From JBBTSQ01 sp038078755 (GTDB taxonomy: Bacteria > Patescibacteriota > Minisyncoccia > Phycocordibacterales > JBAYGS01): 31,459 nt of DNA. The translations under genes and the position numbers were made by a program. Positions 14,979 to 22,235 of this stretch are shown here, piece by piece. How positions within the stretch are numbered: the stretch's first letter is position 1; the number at the start of each line of letters is the position of its first letter. Below the pieces are notes generated by a model that did no database searches, was not told the origin of the DNA, and saw nothing but the letters and a program-made list of their open reading frames with translations. The stretch lies in assembly GCA_038078755.1 (NCBI GenBank), contig JBBTSQ010000017.1, forward strand, positions 1 to 31,459, given 5' to 3'.

Positions 14979-16310
14979 ATGGAACGAACATACATCAAAG
15001 ATTTGAAAGAAAAAGTGGGAACAGAAGTATCGATCTCCGGCTCAGTAGACGTACGGCGTGATCAAGGCAAACTGATCTTTTTTGAGTTTCGAGATATGAC
15101 TGGCAAAGTGCAGGGAGTGATTTTGCCGAATGCAAAAGAGGCACACGCAGTAGGAAGCACCCTTCGACCGGAATGGGTGGTCACGGTTCATGGCAAAGTA
15201 AACGCACGCCCCGAAAAAAATGTTCAAAAGGATAAGGAAAACGGGGACATCGAGCTTGAGATTTTAAGTATTACAGTGCTTTCAGCAGCACACGAGTTGC
15301 CGTTTGAACTTGGGACTGACGTACATCTCGATACGCACCTCGACAATTTTCCATTTACCGTAAGGAGTCCACGTAGTAAAGATATCTTCAAAATGCAGGC
15401 CTCTATTTTAAACGCCTATAGAAATTCACTAGCCTCACAAAATTTCACTGAATTTATTGCTCCCGCATTGGTGGGTGGTGATGCCGAAGGGGGAGCGGCA
15501 GCGTTTAAAGTCGACTACTTTTATGAAAAAAAAGCTTTTCTTGCTACCAGCCCACAACTCTACAAGCAAATCATGGTAGGCGCATTTGAACGAGCGTTTA
15601 CTATCGCAAAAGTCTTTCGTGCCGAAAAAAGTGCGACCACACGACACGTCTCTGAAATTACTCAAATGGATTTTGAGATGGGTTTTATTAAAAACGAAGA
15701 AGACCCAATGCGTGTACTTGAAACTGCCATCCGAGACACGGTAAAAGCAGTCAGCGCTGAGCATGCAGACATGTTCCTACGATTCAAAACCGCACCACCT
15801 GCAATTCCTGAAAAGATTCCAACGTTTACTCTCGCAGAAGCGCATGCGTTAATCACCAAAGAGTTTGGTCGCACTATTGAAGATGTGAACGATATGGCGC
15901 CCGAAGACGAACGCCAGATTTGTGAATATGCCAAAAAGAATCTCGGCTCTGATTTTGTATTCATTACTCGATTCCCGACCAAGAAGCGTGCATTTTACAC
16001 CTACGAAGATCCGACCGAAGCTCCGTATTCACGAGGATTCGACTTACTCTTCCGCGGACTTGAAATAAACAGCGGTGCACAACGCATTCATAATTATGAA
16101 TCACTCATCCAGCGTATGAAAGACCGCGGACTTGATCCGGAAAAGTTCTCTTTCTACCTGCAAGCATTCAAATACGGTATGCCCCCGCACGGCGGGTCTT
16201 CGACCGGACTTGAGCGATTTACTGCCCGTATGCTTGAAATCCCAAATGTGAAAGAAGCAACTGCGTTTCCGCGAGATATGAATCGAATCGATACGCTTTT
16301 GTCAAAATAA
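14979..16310 (+). CDS. aspS: aspartyl-tRNA synthetase, short archaeal-type
   Basis: Class IIb enzyme charging tRNA-Asp, possibly also tRNA-Asn. Residues ~1-110 form the OB-fold anticodon-binding domain (VSISGSVDVRR, FFEFRDMTGKVQGVI). Motif 2 is FRAEKSATTRHVSE (213-226) and motif 3 is STGLERFTARML (from ~408), ending in FPRD. At 443 aa it lacks the ~150-residue GAD insertion of usual bacterial AspRS (~590 aa), so it belongs with the archaeal/eukaryotic form. Such enzymes can be non-discriminating where Asn-tRNA is made by amidation; this is an inference here, and the AsnRS-like gene at 3-848 complicates it. Start: ATG 14979, 7 nt behind TATAGT; an in-frame GTG at 14937 would add 14 residues overlapping the transporter stop and is less likely. 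Confidence 0.93.
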   Translation: MERTYIKDLKEKVGTEVSISGSVDVRRDQGKLIFFEFRDMTGKVQGVILPNAKEAHAVGSTLRPEWVVTVHGKVNARPEKNVQKDKENGDIELEILSITVLSAAHELPFELGTDVHLDTHLDNFPFTVRSPRSKDIFKMQASILNAYRNSLASQNFTEFIAPALVGGDAEGGAAAFKVDYFYEKKAFLATSPQLYKQIMVGAFERAFTIAKVFRAEKSATTRHVSEITQMDFEMGFIKNEEDPMRVLETAIRDTVKAVSAEHADMFLRFKTAPPAIPEKIPTFTLAEAHALITKEFGRTIEDVNDMAPEDERQICEYAKKNLGSDFVFITRFPTKKRAFYTYEDPTEAPYSRGFDLLFRGLEINSGAQRIHNYESLIQRMKDRGLDPEKFSFYLQAFKYGMPPHGGSSTGLERFTARMLEIPNVKEATAFPRDMNRIDTLLSK

Positions 16311-16333
16311 TTCCTATAGGTAGCTCCGAAGTT

Positions 16334-16385
16334 TTAACGGCTCAGTCCTTTTGAAATAAAAGGACTGAGCCGTTAAGATTTTTCA
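16334..16385 (+). terminator. aspS terminator, hairpin of the AACGGCTCA family
   Basis: A 19-bp perfect stem (16334-16352 with 16358-16376, carrying AACGGCTCAGTCC) has a 5-nt loop. A GATTTTTC tail provides the T-run. Its stem sequence recurs at 26137-26175 and, as a half, at 20036-20047. Confidence 0.85.
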
Positions 16386-16392
16386 GGCCTAT

Positions 16393-16434
16393 ACAGAGCC
16401 GTATTTTCGCTAAAAAGCGAAAATACGGCTCTGT
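16393..16434. terminator. second hairpin between convergent genes
   Basis: A 19-bp perfect stem (16393-16411 with 16416-16434; arm core GAGCCGTATTTTCGC) has a 4-nt AAAA loop. It lies between aspS and the minus-strand HD gene and probably blocks read-through both ways; neither side has a strong T-run. Confidence 0.6.
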
Positions 16435-16460
16435 CGATTCTACTCTTTTTCCTGTCTGTA

Positions 16461-16503
16461 ATCTCTCGTCTGTGTTCTAGTGTCTTCCCCCTACCCGTAA
16501 CTC
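16461..16503 (-). repeat. dispersed repeat copy overlapping the HD gene 3' end
   Basis: Shares GTCTGTGTTCT, then TGTCTTCCCCCT and TAACTC, with 28771-28821. It supplies the TAG stop (16477-16479) and the last codons, for GGRH, of the HD hydrolase gene. Confidence 0.6.
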
Positions 16504-17055
16504 TTCGATCAGAGAAACCAATCGCTCCCGCAACTCATTGGGAATCGACCCGCCAATCGTCCGCAAAATATGCTCGTAAAAAATAATCTTTCGATCAAGT
16601 CCCGCACCAAATTGTCCCAAGACATCATTACCACATTGGGCAATTGTCTGGAGCAACGACTCGATATTGTGAATGGTGTCGGCCACGCAAATCAACCGAC
16701 CTTCTTTTGACGCAGAACTCAATTTGTGTAAATAACTTGCCTTACGATCTTGCCACGAAGCTACCTTACCCGAAGCATCGTACTTGTCCTCGGTGACACA
16801 AGCTACAAAATCAGCGACCCGTTTCCCAAAATCTACCGCCATAGTGTCGGCAGAATATCTATCAGATGAGTCCTCAATTACATCATGGAGCAATGCGGCG
16901 GCAACCACTTCTTCGTCGGTGGTATATCTCGACACAATCGAAGCCACTGCCACCGGGTGGACGATATATGGAACATTCAAACCCACTCGAAGGTGATCTC
17001 TATGGGTGAGTGCGGAAAAATCAAGAGCTTTACGGACGAGTGGTGTGAGATACAC
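16477..17055 (-). CDS. stand-alone HD hydrolase, MESH1-like (p)ppGpp hydrolase
   Basis: 192 residues that are essentially only the hydrolase domain of RelA/SpoT. HP at 33-34 (in PYIVHPVAVASI), LLHDVIED (His57, Asp58, Glu61, Asp62) and VADTIHN (Asp126) give the manganese ligands and catalytic pair in the right order. No synthetase (RSD), TGS or ACT domain follows, so it matches small alarmone hydrolases such as MESH1 (~180 aa). The likely role is removing the 3' pyrophosphate of (p)ppGpp; other nucleotide substrates are possible. The start is GTG at 17055, with no Shine-Dalgarno. The C-terminal GGRH and stop codon come from a dispersed repeat. It is convergent with aspS and divergent from scpA. 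Confidence 0.85.
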   Translation of the reverse strand: MYLTPLVRKALDFSALTHRDHLRVGLNVPYIVHPVAVASIVSRYTTDEEVVAAALLHDVIEDSSDRYSADTMAVDFGKRVADFVACVTEDKYDASGKVASWQDRKASYLHKLSSASKEGRLICVADTIHNIESLLQTIAQCGNDVLGQFGAGLDRKIIFYEHILRTIGGSIPNELRERLVSLIEELRVGGRH

Positions 17056-17493
17056 GGAATTAAAAAATTAAAGTGATTAAATAAAGTTTGGCCTCGTCCC
17101 ATCTCCACTGGCTTCGTGTGCCTTCGATGACTCTGGCTACGTATTAGGCGAGGCAACAGGGCAAACTTTTTTGTAGGAGTGTCGGCTCCGCCAACGCTTT
17201 TTCTCGTTGCGGATTTATCCCTTGTTTGCCTATGGACGGGATATTCTCCGCAGATACAATAAGCCGCCAAACGGCGGTAAGTGGGGGATATGGACCAACC
17301 TAAGTCTTTGAATAAATCTTCCGATCGAGAATCCAGACAAAATCTGATTTTCTGTACAAATTCCGCACCGTAGAACAAAATATTTTCTGGGGCGGACGGC
17401 TAGTATACCAAACAAAAAGTAGTCCGCAAAAATTTCTGGGGAAAAGTCCATTTTACCCTTTTATAACCAGTGATTTTAGAGTATGCTAAGAGG
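17056..17493. other. 438-nt gene-free region with strong secondary structure
   Basis: No credible protein gene. An imperfect hairpin runs 17083-17169 (AAAGTTTG/CAAACTTT outside, GCCTCG/CGAGGC inside) and is followed by T6. A second arm, CCGCCAACG/CGTTGCGG, lies around 17188-17212, and GGCAAAC (17160-17166) can pair with GTTTGCC (~17224-17230). On the minus strand a TATACT lies near 17401-17406. I looked for RNase P RNA, tmRNA and SRP RNA signatures and did not find them. It may hold an unidentified structured RNA or a decayed hairpin element. Confidence 0.4.
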
Positions 17494-18222
17494 GTGAATA
17501 GTGCTTCCTACACAATCAAAACCGCCGAATTTGAAGGTCCACTCGATCTTCTTTTGAATTTAATCGAAAAACGAAAGCTTTTCATCAACGATATCTCGCT
17601 CTCCAAAATTGCCGACGAATATATTGCCTATGTTTCAACCCACCAAGACTTTCCTTTGGCAGATGCGGCACAGTTTGTATTGATCGCCTCGACCCTGGTC
17701 CTCATCAAATCAAAATCACTGCTTCCCACATTGTCACTCTCCGAAGAAGAGCAGGGAAACATCAAACAACTCGAAGATCGGCTCAAGGAATACCAGCGTA
17801 TCAGAGAATTGACGGTACATGTTTTGGCGCGCTATGGTAAACAGATACTTTTTACCAATGCCCCGCAGCCCCTCACTCCTGTTTTTGCACCCGATGAAAG
17901 TATGACGCTGGCTAGTATCGTCTCTGCAGTCAGAGACGCGCTTGCCAACTTGCCCAAGATCGAATCTCTGCCCAAAGCTATCGTCAAAAAAGTGATCAGC
18001 CTTGAAGAGATGGTATCGACATTGACTGACCGCATCAAGTCCGCCCTCAAGATGAATTTCAAAGAATTTACCCGAGGCGCCACGGAAAATAAGGTGGAAG
18101 TGATTGTCGGATTTCTCGCACTACTTGAATTGGTGAAGCAAGGCGTGGTCCGAGTGACCCAAGAAAGTCACAAAGAAGATATTGTGATTGAGAGTGATGC
18201 TTTGGGAGTACCGAGGTACTAG
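17494..18222 (+). CDS. scpA: segregation and condensation protein A
   Basis: Kleisin subunit that bridges the SMC heads and binds ScpB in the condensin-like SMC-ScpAB complex on the nucleoid. The N-terminal signature TAEFEGPLDLLLNLIEKRKL is clear, followed by INDISLSKIADEYIAYV. The middle is a charged linker helix (SEEEQGNIKQLEDRLKEYQR), and the C-terminal winged helix is visible in VIVGFLALLELVKQGVVRVTQE. At 242 aa it has the family's length. I prefer the GTG at 17494 (MNSASYTIK): TATGCT (17482-17487) ends 6 nt before it, the leaderless spacing used by neighbours. An in-frame GTG at 17470 would add eight residues. scpB follows after 118 bp with its own promoter. Confidence 0.93.
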   Translation: MNSASYTIKTAEFEGPLDLLLNLIEKRKLFINDISLSKIADEYIAYVSTHQDFPLADAAQFVLIASTLVLIKSKSLLPTLSLSEEEQGNIKQLEDRLKEYQRIRELTVHVLARYGKQILFTNAPQPLTPVFAPDESMTLASIVSAVRDALANLPKIESLPKAIVKKVISLEEMVSTLTDRIKSALKMNFKEFTRGATENKVEVIVGFLALLELVKQGVVRVTQESHKEDIVIESDALGVPRY

Positions 18223-18301
18223 ACGATTAAAATTTCTCTAGCTACGCCAGATCTCCTGCGGAGCGAGATAATTTCTAAGTCCTAATTTCTAAAAAATTCT
18301 A

Positions 18302-18333
18302 CACTTTATACTTTTTACATTTTATTTTATACT
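18302..18333 (+). promoter_or_regulatory. scpB promoter cassette
   Basis: CACTTTATACTTTTTACATT, then TATACT at 18328-18333 ending 7 nt before the ATG at 18341. It is the same word order as before trpS and lysS. The preceding 18223-18300 is AT-rich, with a small CTCC/GGAG hairpin and repeated AATTTCT. Confidence 0.55.
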
Positions 18334-18340
18334 TCATCTT

Positions 18341-18919
18341 ATGCAACTCAGTGCCAAAATCGAAGCGATCCTTTTCTGGAAAGGGGAGCCTATCTCAAAA
18401 ACAAAACTGGGGACAATTTTGTCTGTGTCGGTGAAAGAAATAGAGACAGGACTACTTGCGCTCGAAAAAAGCCTCGAAGGTCGCGGTGTTCAGCTCGTCA
18501 CAAAAGACGACGAAGTGATGCTTGCGACTAGCAAAGAGGTGAGTGGGCTAATCGAGAAATTAATCAAAGATGAGATCCATCGTGATCTCGGCAAGGCGGG
18601 ACTTGAGACACTGGCGCTCATACTCTATCGAGGTCCTATCAGCCGAAGCGATATCGACTATGTCCGCGGAGTTAATTCTCAATTTATTCTTCGCAATTTA
18701 CTGATTCGAGGTCTTGTGGAAAAAATTACCGACGAAAAAGATCAGCGCCGTTTCCTCTACAAACCAACCTTTGATCTGTTGACCCACCTTGGTATCAAAA
18801 ATCTTTCAGAATTGCCCGAGTGGCAAACAATCCAAGACGAACTGACACAAGCGACAGCGCCCGACACCGCACACGAATCTGCGCGAGCAGACTCTGGCGA
18901 AAAAGATGAGACCGTGTAA
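18341..18919 (+). CDS. scpB: segregation and condensation protein B
   Basis: Dimeric winged-helix protein that joins ScpA and SMC to compact and segregate the chromosome. 192 residues. The first winged helix opens with LSAKIEAILFWKGEPISKTKL, and the second is seen in LETLALILYRGPISRSDIDY followed by VRGVNSQFILRNLLIRGLVE and a beta-wing RRFLYKPTFDLLTHLGI. A Glu/Asp-rich tail (residues ~165-192) is probably unstructured. Start: ATG 18341 behind TATACT. The carboxypeptidase gene begins 12 nt after its stop, so both may share a transcript. Confidence 0.93.
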   Translation: MQLSAKIEAILFWKGEPISKTKLGTILSVSVKEIETGLLALEKSLEGRGVQLVTKDDEVMLATSKEVSGLIEKLIKDEIHRDLGKAGLETLALILYRGPISRSDIDYVRGVNSQFILRNLLIRGLVEKITDEKDQRRFLYKPTFDLLTHLGIKNLSELPEWQTIQDELTQATAPDTAHESARADSGEKDETV

Positions 18920-18931
18920 GATAGTACTGGT

Positions 18932-19903
18932 ATGGAATCTATAAACCTCGACTCTCCGCGATACGTAAAACGAGCCCTTCTCTGGGGGCTGTTCGGCGTA
19001 CTAATCCTGGTCGTCGCAACACTCCATCAAGTCATTCGCGATCAGCAGATGATGCGGTCGAGGATTGCCGTAGCGCCGACGGTGGCAGAGCGTCTGGCTA
19101 GTCGCTTGGCAAGCAGTACTATCGAAGGAAAGGCATTTATCGTATACGACATACGTGATCAACAAGTCTTGTCCGGCAATAATATCGAACAGCAACTACC
19201 CCTCGCTTCGCTCACCAAAGTAATGACCGCGATTGTAGCCAAAGAAAATCTGCCTGATTTTACCGTGATTACCGTGCCCGACGAGATTCCAAAAGTCGAC
19301 AAACGAGTGATTCAGCCCGGCCAACAATGGACCCTCAAAGAATTACTCACCTACACACTGGTGACCTCATCAAACGAAGGTGCCCGATCGGTGGCATCGG
19401 TAGTTGGAGCACTTGGGCAAGAGAGTTCAGGTAGTGCAGTACACCCCAAAGAGTGGTTTATTAAAAAGATGAATAATACCGCAGAACGACTCGGCCTATC
19501 ACAAACTTATTTTATCAACGAGAGCGGGCTCGATCTTTCTGAACCCGGGTTCATTTCTGGCGCGTATGGATCAGCAAAAGATCTCGCGACATTATTTGCG
19601 TTTACCCTACAAACACACCCTGATCTCTTTGAGGCGACTGTAAAAGACCGTGTCCTTGTCCACTCACAACAAAAATCATACACCGCCGACAACACCAACA
19701 AAGCTTTGGGAGAACTGCCAGAATTGATTGGTTCAAAGACCGGACTGACAGACCTCTCGGGAGGAAATCTGGCTGTCGCTTTAGATATTGGTATCAATCA
19801 CCCGATAATTATTGCCGTGCTTGGATCGAGCGAGGAAGGAAGATTCACGGATGTAGTCACTCTCGCCCAAGCGACCATCGAGGCGATGGGAAGCTACCGG
19901 TAA
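18932..19903 (+). CDS. D-alanyl-D-alanine carboxypeptidase, S11 family
   Basis: Serine penicillin-binding enzyme that trims the terminal D-Ala of peptidoglycan stem peptides outside the membrane. One N-terminal helix (~14-32, ALLWGLFGVLILVVATL) anchors it; no cleavage site is obvious. The three active-site motifs are present: SLTK (Ser93, Lys96), SSN (146-148) and KTG (269-271, in GSKTGLTDLSGGN). At 323 aa it lacks the long C-terminal beta domain and amphipathic tail of classic PBP5/DacA, so it is a minimal member; endopeptidase activity is possible too. It lies 12 nt after scpB and ends at the terminator at 19952. Confidence 0.92.
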   Translation: MESINLDSPRYVKRALLWGLFGVLILVVATLHQVIRDQQMMRSRIAVAPTVAERLASRLASSTIEGKAFIVYDIRDQQVLSGNNIEQQLPLASLTKVMTAIVAKENLPDFTVITVPDEIPKVDKRVIQPGQQWTLKELLTYTLVTSSNEGARSVASVVGALGQESSGSAVHPKEWFIKKMNNTAERLGLSQTYFINESGLDLSEPGFISGAYGSAKDLATLFAFTLQTHPDLFEATVKDRVLVHSQQKSYTADNTNKALGELPELIGSKTGLTDLSGGNLAVALDIGINHPIIIAVLGSSEEGRFTDVVTLAQATIEAMGSYR

Positions 19904-19907
19904 AAAA

Positions 19908-19930
19908 GTATGAAGTAAAAAGTATTAGGT
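19908..19930 (-). repeat. minus-strand copy of the TATACTTTTTAC promoter block
   Basis: Read on the minus strand it gives AATACTTTTTACTTCATACT, the same words as the lysS and trpS cassettes. It faces into the 3' end of the carboxypeptidase gene, where there is no minus-strand gene, so it looks like a stray copy of the block. Confidence 0.45.
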
Positions 19931-19951
19931 ATGACGCATGAGGAATACTGA

Positions 19952-19992
19952 AAAAAGCCCCCGAAAATCGCAACGATTTTCGGGGGCTTTTT
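19952..19992. terminator. carboxypeptidase terminator
   Basis: A 19-bp perfect stem, core GCCCCCGAAAATCG (19952-19970 with 19974-19992), has a 3-nt loop, with an A-run before and a T5 run at the end. Confidence 0.92.
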
Positions 19993-20028
19993 AAAGGCTC
20001 AATCCGCCGCGGAGGATTGAGCCTTTAA
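19991..20028. terminator. second hairpin after the carboxypeptidase gene
   Basis: A 15-bp perfect stem, TTAAAGGCTCAATCC with its complement (19991-20005 with 20014-20028), has an 8-nt loop, directly abutting the first terminator. It may act for the minus strand. Confidence 0.6.
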
Positions 20029-20032
20029 AAAA

Positions 20033-20080
20033 ACCAGTGAGCCGTTAGACTTATAGCGTGGCTCTGTAGAGCCATTAAAA
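20033..20080. repeat. partial copy of the AACGGCTCA hairpin repeat
   Basis: AGTGAGCCGTT, then a TGGCTC/GAGCCA hairpin (20059-20064 with 20069-20074), then ATTAAAAG, aligns with 26166-26213. The left half of the first stem is missing here. Confidence 0.5.
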
Positions 20081-20081
20081 G

Positions 20082-20115
20082 AAAAACCGCTACACACATA
20101 CTCGTGCATAGCGGT
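20082..20115 (-). terminator. terminator of the minus-strand membrane protein gene
   Basis: Stem ACCGCTA/TAGCGGT (20086-20092 with 20109-20115) has a 16-nt loop. On the minus strand it is followed by a T-run (plus-strand A5 at 20082-20086). Confidence 0.75.
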
Positions 20116-20126
20116 CACAAAACAAA

Positions 20127-20819
20127 CTAACTCCAAGAGAACGTTGCCATCTTCGCCACAACCTTGATGCCCGTACCCGAAAGTTTGGGTAAAAGGTGGT
20201 CAATCAACATTTTGTGGAACGCTTCTTGTTGTTCGATCCGTAAGGGATTCGTGAGTCCGTTGACGATGTCAGGATGTTCACTTAACACATCGTAGAAATT
20301 ACAGAGCACAATACCTTCGGCGTTCCGTATGCGAGCTTCCTGGAGGGAGGCGAGGATGGTTTCAAGTGCGCGCGCCGCCTCCAGAGAAGCATTCGCCAAA
20401 AATACTATCTCGTAACGTCGACGGTCACAAGATACTTTGATCGTATCTACACGAAACTGGTAGCCAACCAAACTTCCTTGCTTGAGAAGATCAGTATACT
20501 CCCATCTCCACAAGGCATAATTTCCGCGCTCAAAATCAGTGAGAATCTTCCCTTCGCTATTTACCAAGGCGTGATCTTTGGGCAACGTCTTGATGAAAAA
20601 GATGTTGAGAAACAGGAAAGTAGCGAATACGCTACCGAACGCTGCAAACCACTTGCTAAGTAATACCGGCACCGATCCTCCATAGAGAATCAACACAAAG
20701 AGAAACCCAACACAGAGAGCGATAAGGGGTGCCGTTCCATACAGATGTCGTGCATCAAGCAATTTGTGTGGAAGCGATGGGGTAGTCAGTCTTGTAGTCG
20801 TAAACGTCGTCGTTGTCAT
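20127..20819 (-). CDS. membrane protein of unknown function, 230 aa
   Basis: I do not recognise the family. A Thr-rich N-terminus (residues 1-14) precedes two membrane helices at ~30-46 (PLIALCVGFLFVLILYG) and ~52-75 (VLLSKWFAAFGSVFATFLFLNIFF). About 150 soluble residues follow, with alternating beta and alpha character (QFRVDTIKVSCDRRRYEIVF, then a long Ala/Glu-rich helix LEAARALETILASLQEARI). The soluble part is probably cytoplasmic if the N-terminus is inside; this is inference. The start is ATG 20819, with an AAAGGA Shine-Dalgarno about 9 nt upstream and a possible -10 (TATAGT on the minus strand, 20868-20873). It is monocistronic and divergent from proS. Confidence 0.8.
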   Translation of the reverse strand: MTTTTFTTTRLTTPSLPHKLLDARHLYGTAPLIALCVGFLFVLILYGGSVPVLLSKWFAAFGSVFATFLFLNIFFIKTLPKDHALVNSEGKILTDFERGNYALWRWEYTDLLKQGSLVGYQFRVDTIKVSCDRRRYEIVFLANASLEAARALETILASLQEARIRNAEGIVLCNFYDVLSEHPDIVNGLTNPLRIEQQEAFHKMLIDHLLPKLSGTGIKVVAKMATFSWS

Positions 20820-20926
20820 AGAACAATCCTTTCGATTGAGTAGAGTCTACCTCTACGGTCCAGTGTTACTATATCAGGAGTATGGATAAAATCAAGTATC
20901 GTATTTTGCCACTATTTCAGGTAGTA

Positions 20927-20942
20927 TTGACCTACGTTTAAT
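20927..20942 (+). promoter_or_regulatory. possible proS promoter elements
   Basis: TTGACC (20927-20932) and TTTAAT (20937-20942) lie before the ATG at 20952. They are too close together to be one standard promoter; TTTAAT, 9 nt from the ATG, is the better -10 candidate. Confidence 0.25.
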
Positions 20943-20951
20943 TCATTTTTT

Positions 20952-22229
20952 ATGAAGCAATCACACCTATTCACCAAAACTCGTCGGGAAGCGCCAAAAG
21001 ACGAAGTATCAAAAAATGCCCAGCTACTAATTCGAGGCGGTTTTATTCACAAAGAGATGGCAGGGGTCTATTCGCTGTTACCACTTGGCGTTTTGGTGAT
21101 GAATAACATTGTCGCGATTATTCGCGAGGAGATGAATAAAATCGGGGGACAAGAAGTATTTTTGACCGCGCTTCAGGATAAATCGGTGTGGGAGAAGACT
21201 TCTCGATGGAGTGATAAAGAAGTTGATATCTGGTTTAAGACATCGCTTAAAAACAACACCGAACTCGGCCTCGGATTTACCCACGAAGAACCGCTCACCA
21301 ATTTGATGCGAGACCACATTCGCTCATTCCGTGATTTACCGACCTATCCGTATCAAATCCAAACTAAATTTCGAAATGAGACTCGCGCCAAGAGTGGGAT
21401 CATGCGCGGTCGAGAATTTTTGATGAAAGATCTATACTCGTTTTCAAAAGATGTTGCCGAACACGAAGCATTTTATGAAAAAGTAAAGAGCGCGTACAAA
21501 AATATTTTTGCTCGGGTCGGTCTTGGGGACAAAACATACTTGACCTATGCGTCCGGCGGAAGTTTTAGTAAATACTCTCACGAATTTCAGACCATTACTT
21601 CAGCGGGTGAAGACACCATTCATGTGTGCGAAAAATGTCACGTGGCGGTCAATGATGAAATCTTTGCTGAAGTGAAAAAATGCCCACAGTGTACTGCAAC
21701 TGAGTTACATATAGAAAAAGCTGTGGAAGTGGGCAATATTTTTAGTCTGGGCACTCGTTTTTCTGATGCGCTCGAATTGACCTATCTTGACCAAGCAGGC
21801 AACAAACAAGCGGTGGTGATGGGTTCTTATGGCATTGGTCCCGGAAGACTGCTTGGTACCATCGTTGAGACACTCTCTGACGAAAATGGTATTGTCTGGC
21901 CAGAAGAAGTGGCGCCATTTGATATCCATTTGGTATCACTTGATAATGGTAAGGTACCCGTCAAAGAGACTGCCGAGCGTTTCTACGCCGATCTGACCGC
22001 CAATGGAGCGAGTGTTTTACTTGATGATCGCGATGCTCGCGCGGGAGAAAAATTCACTGACTCTGACTTACTAGGTATTCCGCTTCGGATTGTGGTTTCG
22101 GAAAAGACCATGAACGAGGGGGTAGTCGAACTCAAAAATCGCAAAACCGGCGAAGTGCGAAAAGTGCCGCATCATCAGGTGGTGGACGTGTCATTGTCGA
22201 CCGGTGAGGATTCCGAAGACACCGCGTAA
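20952..22229 (+). CDS. proS: prolyl-tRNA synthetase, short bacterial form
   Basis: Class II enzyme charging tRNA-Pro. Residues 1-15 (SHLFTKTRREAP) match bacterial-type ProRS. Motif 2 is TKFRNETRAKSGIMRGREF (138-156), the proline-site region includes MKDLYSFS, and motif 3 is MGSYGIGPGRLLG (290-302); the C-terminal ~110 residues form the anticodon-binding domain. At 425 aa it lacks the ~180-residue INS editing domain of full-length bacterial enzymes. In its place is a short segment with two CxxC pairs (Cys226/229 and Cys244/247), resembling a zinc ribbon. Editing of Ala-tRNA-Pro would then need a separate factor. The start is ATG 20952, without a Shine-Dalgarno. mreB starts 6 nt after its stop, so proS probably leads the mre operon. 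Confidence 0.96.
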   Translation: MKQSHLFTKTRREAPKDEVSKNAQLLIRGGFIHKEMAGVYSLLPLGVLVMNNIVAIIREEMNKIGGQEVFLTALQDKSVWEKTSRWSDKEVDIWFKTSLKNNTELGLGFTHEEPLTNLMRDHIRSFRDLPTYPYQIQTKFRNETRAKSGIMRGREFLMKDLYSFSKDVAEHEAFYEKVKSAYKNIFARVGLGDKTYLTYASGGSFSKYSHEFQTITSAGEDTIHVCEKCHVAVNDEIFAEVKKCPQCTATELHIEKAVEVGNIFSLGTRFSDALELTYLDQAGNKQAVVMGSYGIGPGRLLGTIVETLSDENGIVWPEEVAPFDIHLVSLDNGKVPVKETAERFYADLTANGASVLLDDRDARAGEKFTDSDLLGIPLRIVVSEKTMNEGVVELKNRKTGEVRKVPHHQVVDVSLSTGEDSEDTA

Positions 22230-22235
22230 TATTGT

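Noticed and set aside
16977..17378. 133-codon minus-strand frame across the gap and the HD gene start
   Set aside because: It overlaps the well-supported HD gene in another frame and has no recognisable protein features.
17056..17469. Possible RNase P RNA, tmRNA or SRP RNA
   Set aside because: The gap is long and structured, but I found none of the conserved RNase P, tag-peptide or SRP loop sequences on either strand.
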